From Oscheius onirici (taxonomy: Eukaryota; Nematoda; Chromadorea; Rhabditida; Rhabditidae): a stretch of DNA of 64,000 bases. The notes below the pieces were generated by a model. It was not told the DNA's origin and ran no database searches. It saw nothing but the letters and a program-made list of their open reading frames with translations. The stretch lies in the NCBI GenBank assembly GCA_932521025.1, contig OW051470.1, positions 8,976,501 to 9,040,500 of the forward strand. Reading direction: 5' to 3'. Positions within the stretch are counted from its first letter, which is position 1. Each line of letters starts with the position of its first letter. A program made the translations under genes and the position numbers. Positions 58,141-64,000 of the stretch are shown here, in pieces.

Positions 58141-58590
58141 CAGGGATGGCTAACCCGGCCCGTTTAAAATTAGGCCCTGGCCGGCCCGGCCCGATTTTTC
58201 GTGGTGGGAACAACGCTTTGAATTCAAAAATTTTGAATTCATATTTTGTTTTTCAATTTTTTTTTTTGCTTTTTCGGGCCGGATTTCCGGTTTTTTTTGC
58301 ATCTTTTCTTCCACTATAGGTAGATAGTAGCGAGGTGATCACATTGTTAACAAAAAAAGATCATAAAAATTCCGTTTGTCGTCATTTTAGGCGGCTGAAA
58401 ACATAGCAAGTCATTTCATAGCACTAAACGAAATTTTCATGATCTATTTGTTAACAATGTGATCACCTCGCTACTATCTAACCATAGTGGAAGAAAAGAT
58501 GCAAAAAAACCGGAAATCCGGACAGAAAAAGCTAAAAATTGGAAAAAACATTTTCGTCCGGGTTACGGTAGACCCGGGCGGCCATCCCTG
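58141..58590. repeat. Foldback element F2-like, large
   Basis: Ends: CCAGGGATGGCTAACCCGGCC and GGCGGCCATCCCTG-type complement. The inner arms are GATAGTAGCGAGGTGATCAC with TTGTTAAC at 58322-58355, and the exact complement GTTAACAATGTGATCACC, TCGCTACTATC at 58448-58480. CTTCCACTATAGG / CCATAGTGGAAG flank them. The inner 35-bp arms are nearly perfect. It shares termini with 40336-40645. Confidence 0.8.
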
Positions 58591-59098
58591 CGTCTGTCTC
58601 TCTTTCTAACACTCCTCCTCTCCTCATTTTTTGAACTTTCCCGCCGGATACGTACTTTTCCGTCCCGTGTACCATTTTCAGTCAGTCCACAGATTTCTGA
58701 TTCATTGTTCCTATACACTAGCTGTAGCTCTCCCCCTTTTTCTCGTTTTTTTTTGATTTTCTTTCAAACAAAATGGCTTTTTTTAGGGATCATTACGTGA
58801 TCTGGATTTGGACAACCCATTGTAGCAATGGAAAAAGTGTAGCTGAAATCACTTTGGGCGCTCTGCAGGTATAGTTTTTGACCAAGTAGTCAACTTTTTC
58901 TGGTTAAACAGGTTTTCTACATTTTCCTTTTCAGCGTGCACAAATTCATCCATGCATTAAACATAGTATACACATCCAATGAAAAAGAAAAAAAATTCAA
59001 ATAATGCTCTCTATTGTTTGAACATACTATAAGTTCACGTACTCTTAGAATCGTCTAGAATTCTTCAAGAGAAATGCCAGGCATCTTGGAGACGTAAG

Positions 59099-59320
59099 TG
59101 TTGTAATGTGCTCATTCCTTATTTGAATTCCCGCGTTTTTACTGTAATGGGCCTCGCCACGCTACCTTTGGCGCCCAGTTCCCCCCTGATTCCTCCGTCA
59201 CTTGATCATAATATTCTTTCCGGCTCTCTAGCTGTGCATTGTTATCTTTTGGCTAAATAAAGCTACGTAAACTAAACCCGTGTTGCCCTTGGATCCCGTG
59301 ATAAATCGCAGGACACAACA
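59099..59320 (+). mobile_element. Solo LTR with 5-bp target-site duplication
   Basis: The 222-bp segment begins TGTTGTAATG and ends GGACACAACA, so its ends are the TGTTGT/ACAACA short inverted repeat typical of LTRs. It is flanked by GTAAG on both sides (59094-59098 and 59321-59325). Near its 3' end lies AATAAA (about 59255) as a polyadenylation signal. No gag/pol or second LTR is nearby, so it is a solo LTR left by recombination. A 5-bp duplication fits Gypsy or BEL/Pao elements; which one cannot be told. Confidence 0.8.
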
Positions 59321-59537
59321 GTAAGACAAGAGGAGGAAAAGGAGAACAATCCGGCTCACACATAGCCACACCAGAAGGCCACACTCGTGAATTCCACTGT
59401 GGAGAGAAGTGAGGATTTTATCTGTGGTACCTTGTTCCTTGGTTGCAGTATAATTTCCTTCACCAAAAAATGAATGAAACGTTCGTTGTATCTTTATTCC
59501 ACATGGCAAGCACAAATGTAAGAAAAATTTAATGCAT

Positions 59538-59793
59538 GTAACGTGTTTGAAAGGTGCACAATTCCGAGTAAAATTTGAAGCAATAAGCGTCACCTTCTAA
59601 AAATCGTTGCTCGCCATCCTTTGGACGGGTCAAAACAGATTTGGCGAATCTGCGAGTGCTTGATGAATCTGTTGTTATTAAAGTGCTGTTCTTTGAAGAA
59701 ATCTTCTCGATGAATTGAACAAATTTAAGCGTCCTGGGAGTGTATTCCAAATATTGTATCTGGAGAAAATCGATATGTCTCTCTCCTTTTATC
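59538..59793 (-). CDS. C-terminal exon of F-box-linked family gene, copy C
   Basis: After a GTTTTAG acceptor at ~59794 the exon reads NWIKGERHIDFLQIQYLEY, LKFVQFIEKISSKNSTLI, RPKDGEQRFLEGDAYCFKFY and stops. It matches the C-terminal exons of copies A and B residue by residue over about 75 positions and is uninterrupted. Its F-box and middle exons are probably those at 62174-62833, separated from it by the LINE at 59799-61430. Confidence 0.5.
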
Positions 59794-59798
59794 CAGTT

Positions 59799-61430
59799 CT
59801 AAAACAGATTTTGGTTTTTATTGCCTTCCTGATTCTGTATGTTGAGATCAATGTTTATGTTTATTGCATTATCAAACCTGTGGCGAGTGCATGTCTGGCG
59901 TTCTTCCATTCCTGCTCCGTCTTCCTGAACCAAGAGTGTCCGACTGCTCTTGTCACCTCGTCCGTCCATCTTATTCGTGGTCCTCCTCTGCCTTTTTCCC
60001 TCCAGTGGAATCCATTCTGAGAGTACTTTCGTCCATCTTCTTAGATCCATTTGAGTGATCTTCTGTGCCCACAAGAGTTTGGCAGAGAGTGCCTTTCTTC
60101 TCCAATCTGCTATTTGTATTTTCTCCCGCACTCTCTCGTTTGTCCATCTATCGAGCGTTGAAATCCCAATCATCCGGCGCTCCATCTTCCTTTGGCAAGT
60201 CTCGATGTATGACTTCTCAGCTTCTCGCAGCCCCGTAGTGCTACGGGAGTGACTAACGATTCGAACAGTTGTTTTCGCTTCGACATCCTGATCTGGCGAC
60301 AAGTCAGTAGATTGGCTACTTTATTGAAGGCTCCAAATGCCTGTCCCATTCTTCGCCGTACTTCATCGATATCGGAGAGAGGGATCGTTAACTGTGAGCC
60401 AAGAAAGATGAACTTATCCACAAAGCTGAGCCGGGAGCCGTTGACTTCTAGCGACGTCTTGTTCTGGATATTGGACATTAGAACCGTTTTATTTCCAATC
60501 CGACTTCCATCATAGCTGCCGTCAGCTTTCCTAACATCCGTTCCATTTCTGGCCTGCTTCTGGAAAAGAGAACTAGATCGTCGGCGTAGCCGAGAGTGGT
60601 TAGCTGTAGGCCATTCACTCTAATTCCTTCTCCTTCCCAGTCGATCCTGTTGATGGCATAGCTTAGAGTGGCGTTGAAGAGTTTTGGGCTTAGAACATCT
60701 CCCTGACGTACTCCTCGCTTGACATCCACAGGAACACGAGTGCCGTTGACCAGAATGTACGTAGTGCCCGAATCGTAGAGTTGTTGAAGCAGCCGTATGA
60801 GAGTGGAATGGACTCCCATCTCGGTAAGGGCGTTCCAAGTCGATTGCCATCCGATGGTGTCAAAGGCCTTCTTTGAGTCGATAAAGCCGAGACACAATTT
60901 GAGATTGTATTCCGTACTTTTTTCGATAATCTGCTTGACAGAATACAGATTGTCCAGGGTAGAGTGACCTTTCCGAAAGTCAGTTTGCCAGTTGTCAGCT
61001 TGCTCTTCTAGACATCTTTCCATCCTCCTCATCAGAACACGATCGTCCGAGTCACCTGATTTATGAAGAAGAGTGACAATGGCCTCGGTGAGTCCTTTGG
61101 GTACGGCTCCTCCAGTCATCAGGTGGTTCAGGATGTTGCAGATGACCACCCCGGCTTCTTATCTAGAGTGATAGAGCATCGATGGGGAAAGTCCGATCGA
61201 GCCAGGTGCACCAGATCTGCGTAGTTGACCGATGGCATGTACGACTTCGTCCGGTGCGAAACGTGGCAGCTCTTCGAAGTTTCTTGGGGCAGATGAGGGA
61301 ATTTCTTTTTAACTCGCGTAGAGGCAGTTAAAGAAGTCCTTGAACTTCTTCACTCTCTCCCTCTGTGAAAAATTGTTGGTTCCGTTCTTCGCAGCCATCA
61401 TCCTCTTTTTGGTTGTTCGAGTGGACATTG
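59799..61430 (-). mobile_element. RTE-like non-LTR retrotransposon, 5'-truncated and frameshifted
   Basis: The minus strand encodes a LINE ORF2: DEVVHAIGQLRRSGAPGS and then RT blocks FRKGHSTLDNL, CLGFIDSKKAFDTIGW, RGVRQGDVLSPKLFNATL, the catalytic LTTLGYADDLVLFSRS, FIFLGSQLTIPLSD, MERRMIGISTLDRWTNE and the C-terminal W-rich tail. The YADD motif is kept. The frame breaks near 61150 (stop) and 60478 (one base lost in ATAAAACGGTT), and again around 60240. The endonuclease domain is absent. It sits inside the presumptive F-box family gene C. Confidence 0.85.
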
Positions 61431-62173
61431 CTGCATCCCTCAGACAGACCCTTTTTGATAAATATTCGGAGAATATTTCCAAACTCTCACTACTAACAAA
61501 AAACGCTGAATTCGGAACACCAATGGGCGCGCTGAAAATGTTCAAAAAATTCAGCGCTTTTGGACACCGGTGCGCGCTTTCATGGTGGTCAATAAACTGA
61601 AATTGCGGCGTCCGAAAAAAGTCCGAAAAATCCCATCCGAGGAGACCCATTCAGAGTTATCCAATTGGTCTGAAAGTTTGCGCGCAACGAATGGGGTGGA
61701 TTCTGAATCTCTAGCCAAAATTTGGCGTCAATCTTTTCGGTAGATTTCCCAAACCAGCCTGGGTCACGAGTAACGGCGGAGATCGACATCATTTTGAAAA
61801 ATATTTTATTTTTAAAATTTTTATTTTTCCACATATCGACCCCAAATTTTTTTTCTAGGTTAATTGTGGTGGTCTTTTTCATAGGAAAAAAATTCAGACC
61901 GATTGGGTGAAAATGATTCGAGATATCGCGATTTTCAGTTTTCAGCGCGCCGCACTATGTCAACGAGAAACCAAACCACCGCGTAGCGCTTCGCACATGT
62001 CAACGAGAAACCAAACCACCGCGTAGCGCTTCGCACTACGCGCAATTATAATATTCCAGATGGTCAGAAAGAGATCGGGTAAACGTTTTTTTAGCAGTAT
62101 GAAAGGAGACGAAATAATACTATTTAGAAGCGAAAAAAAGAAAAACTTCAATCTGGATTCCAACCTTTACATG
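61431..62173. other. Region between LINE and F-box exons; 40-bp tandem duplication
   Basis: A 40-bp unit (ATGTCAACGAGAAACC...GCGCTTCGCAC) is duplicated exactly in tandem at about 61958-62038. The rest is AT-rich with open frames on both strands but no supported gene. Middle exons of copy C, if present, were not recognised here. Confidence 0.5.
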
Positions 62174-62833
62174 TTACGTAGCTAAATTCTCGCCAGTTTG
62201 ATTCAAAAAATGCTTTCTGCATTTTAAACCCTCCTCTTTCACTCCTTTCATTTCCAAACCCACCACTTGAATGACGAAAATTCTTCTATGCATCAGTATC
62301 TTCTTCAAAAGTAACTCGAATCCCTCTACCATCGACGAAACGTTCCAGAGTATCTCATGTTTAGGGAACCAGCGACTAGAAAACGTTCCTCTCATCGAAA
62401 AAGCATGTTTGTTCCAGTGCCCAGCATATGTAACTTGCGAAGCTGTGCATTTGAAAACACGCATTTCACTAACAGTTATCGGAGTATCATTGCCAACGAA
62501 GACAATTATTTTATTTCCCTGAATCTAATAATCATGTATTTAAAATTGTAATGAAACTTACTTTGAACCGGATATAAAGGCCGGTAAATGGTAAAATGGA
62601 TTATCTTCGTCAGGTAGAAAAGAAAGGATATGAGCCAAAGCGTCATTTGTGAAGAAACGAGAAAGAATGGAGAAAACGGGAATCTGGTTCCAGCGGAAAG
62701 CTTTCTCTGTACACAAAAAAACGTCAAGAGATGGGAGGAAGTATCTGTATCCAAACTCGTTTGGAACGGTTACGGTAATTGGCAAATCAATAGACAGGGT
62801 TAGGGAGCTTTTCTTTGAATCGGATACGGTCAT
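62174..62833 (-). CDS. F-box exons of family copy C
   Basis: The first exon (start uncertain; open from 62833, ending 62562) contains NDALAHILSFLPDEDNPFYH, the F-box core, but about 20 residues present in copy A (RRFNAVLLEQNTEKVCR) are missing. The next exon, 62518-62174, reads GNKIIVFVGNDTPITVSEMR, VFKCTASQVTYAGHWNKHAF, WNVSSMVEGFELLLKKILM and ends NLAT. It aligns with copy A, but here the frame is intact. The F-box would recruit Skp1; the second exon is of unknown function. The shortened F-box may not bind well. Confidence 0.5.
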
Positions 62834-63166
62834 ACAAATCTCTTTTGTAGTCCCCCATTCTCTTAGTCCCCCATTCAGATATTGTAGTCTTTCGGACTCT
62901 GGAACAGTTAAAGTTTGTATGATCTGGCACTGGCTATCAGGCTTTGACGATTCAGGTTTTTAATGTCAACGATTCAGCGGGCATAAACCCAAAAAGTCTC
63001 GTCAGCCAGTTCAGATTTCTAATCCCTGTTCTGGGTTAATAAAGCAGTTCAGCAGACAAGTAAACGCTCGGAAAATCTGGCAACGTTAGAGTCTTTCAAA
63101 TAGTCCATAGAAATGAGTCCCTGCCAAGGCAAAGACGTCGGTGGCATAGAAGTCGACACACGGCTT
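62834..63166. other. Short intergenic stretch with kinase remnant
   Basis: On the minus strand, 63166-63083 continues in frame after the TAG at 63167: VDFYATDVFALAGTHFYGLF. This resembles a kinase F-helix (DVFAFA). It is therefore probably the decayed or mis-modelled continuation of the kinase at 63167-64000. Nothing else was seen. Confidence 0.45.
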
Positions 63167-64000
63167 CTAGGCCTTTTCCATCACTTTTGGCTCGCGAATG
63201 TCGTGCCAGGTCATCTCCATCGGACTCGGTTCCTTCTTGATCTCCCTATTGTAGGCCATCTCCATCTTCTTGTCACAGAATCGGGTCTTGGCCTTCTTCA
63301 AGACTTCCGGGGCCAGCCAGCGCACATTCACCGGCTTGGAGAGGTCCAGTTTGTAGATGGCAGTCGGGCGGTGGACGCCGAAGAAGGCCAGCTTGAGGAC
63401 GCCCTTGTCCAGGAGACAGTTGTCCTGAACCAAAGGTTGAGTCCCTGTCCCTGTCCCCTACATACCATACTATGAAGATATACCATACCAGCAGCAGCCT
63501 GATACGACCATTCGACCCGCTTAGTGACCGGAGTCCACTTGTCCTGACGACGCAATTCATCCTCAACTGATCCTCCATCACAATACTCTATGACAGTCAG
63601 CCACGGCTTGTGGTCGACGATCATTCCGTAGCATCGGACCAGGTTCTTGTGGCAGTAGAGAATTATCTTATCGGCATCCTTCATCAGCTGGGGCTTCTCG
63701 TCGGAGACGACCTTCTTGACCATGACGGTCCGTTCATCACCCTTGCGCAAGACTCCGCGGTAGATTGTTCCAAAGGCACCGCTCCCCAGCTTCTTTTGGA
63801 TTTTCAAATCGGCATGACTCTGCTTGCCACTTCCGCGCGTGATTGCCTTCGTCAGAACATGGCCATTCTCCAGTAGCAGCTCCTGGAAGTGACTGATCAG
63901 GCGCTTCATCGACTCAAAGTTCTTCCCCTGGACCTTGAACTGACCGTTGTCCGTCTTCTCCAGCTCGAATCTCTTGGGGCCGTGACCGTGGACGGCGAGG
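63167..64000 (-). CDS. Fer-like SH2/kinase lacking HRD and DFG (partial)
   Basis: The gene enters from beyond 64000. Exon 64000-63467 encodes the end of an SH2 domain (RFELEKTDNGQFKVQ, SMKRLISHFQELL). The kinase N-lobe follows: LGSGAFGTIYRG, VMVKKVV, MKDADKIILYCHKNLVRCYG (helix-C Glu replaced by Asp), VIEYCDGGSVED, AAAGMVYLHSM. Exon 63425-63167 resumes at DNCLLDKGVLKLAFFGVHRP and VRWLAPEVLKKAK. The segment that should hold HRDLAAR is missing at the junction, and DFG is FFG. Then come a basic stretch and a TAG at 63167. It looks like a pseudokinase of the nematode Fer/SPE-8-type SH2-TK expansion, or a pseudogene. Confidence 0.7.

Noticed and set aside
1..64000. CRISPR arrays, phage or bacterial operons
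   Set aside because: The sequence is eukaryotic with introns throughout; repeats are foldbacks and minisatellites, not spaced direct repeats.

Overview
The window is nuclear DNA from a nematode, most likely a rhabditid-like worm; the species cannot be named from the sequence. The evidence is that every conserved gene is cut by many short introns, mostly 35-100 nt, with TTTTCAG-type acceptors. Several start codons also sit just 3' of a strong TTTCAG/TTCCAG site, as expected for spliced-leader trans-splicing. The intergenic DNA and larger introns are full of inverted-repeat (foldback) elements, tRNA-like short repeats, RTE-like LINE pieces and GGGACAGAGAGAC-type minisatellites.

Layout. 1-5310 is gene-poor. 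5310-14440 is an accessory block: a possible small gene (5784-6448, -), a kinase relic, an internally deleted Tc1-like element, SINE-like and LINE fragments, a TIR element, and a divergent but apparently intact protein kinase on the minus strand (11253-13074). A second intact kinase lies on the plus strand (14467-16601). 17878-34635 holds three conserved minus-strand genes: DEPDC5/Iml1 (GATOR1), GPN3 (RNA polymerase II assembly GTPase) and a KANSL2/INO80D-like zinc-finger protein, arranged like an operon. 34800-39300 is a decaying cluster of F-box-related genes with foldbacks and a LINE piece. 39330-43796 (-) holds a phospholipase B-like lysosomal hydrolase and an unrecognised downstream gene; one PLBD intron contains a small secreted-protein ORF on the other strand. 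44302-47595 (+) holds a sesquipedalian (PHETA)-like PH-domain protein and ARPC3, closely spaced. 48972-56070 (+) is a complete SF3B1 gene with 18 exons. 56071-63100 is again repeat-rich, with unrecognised exons, a foldback, a solo LTR with a 5-bp target duplication, and an F-box family gene split by an RTE-like LINE. 63167-64000 (-) is a Fer-type SH2/kinase that lacks HRD and DFG and runs off the edge.

The conserved genes cover mRNA splicing, mTORC1 nutrient signalling, Pol II import, chromatin, actin nucleation, endosome traffic and lysosomal hydrolysis. No single pathway ties them together. The least familiar content is the pair of orphan kinases, the three-copy F-box-linked family and the recurrent foldback elements that sit mostly in introns. 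All intron/exon models were made by eye from reading frame and splice sites.
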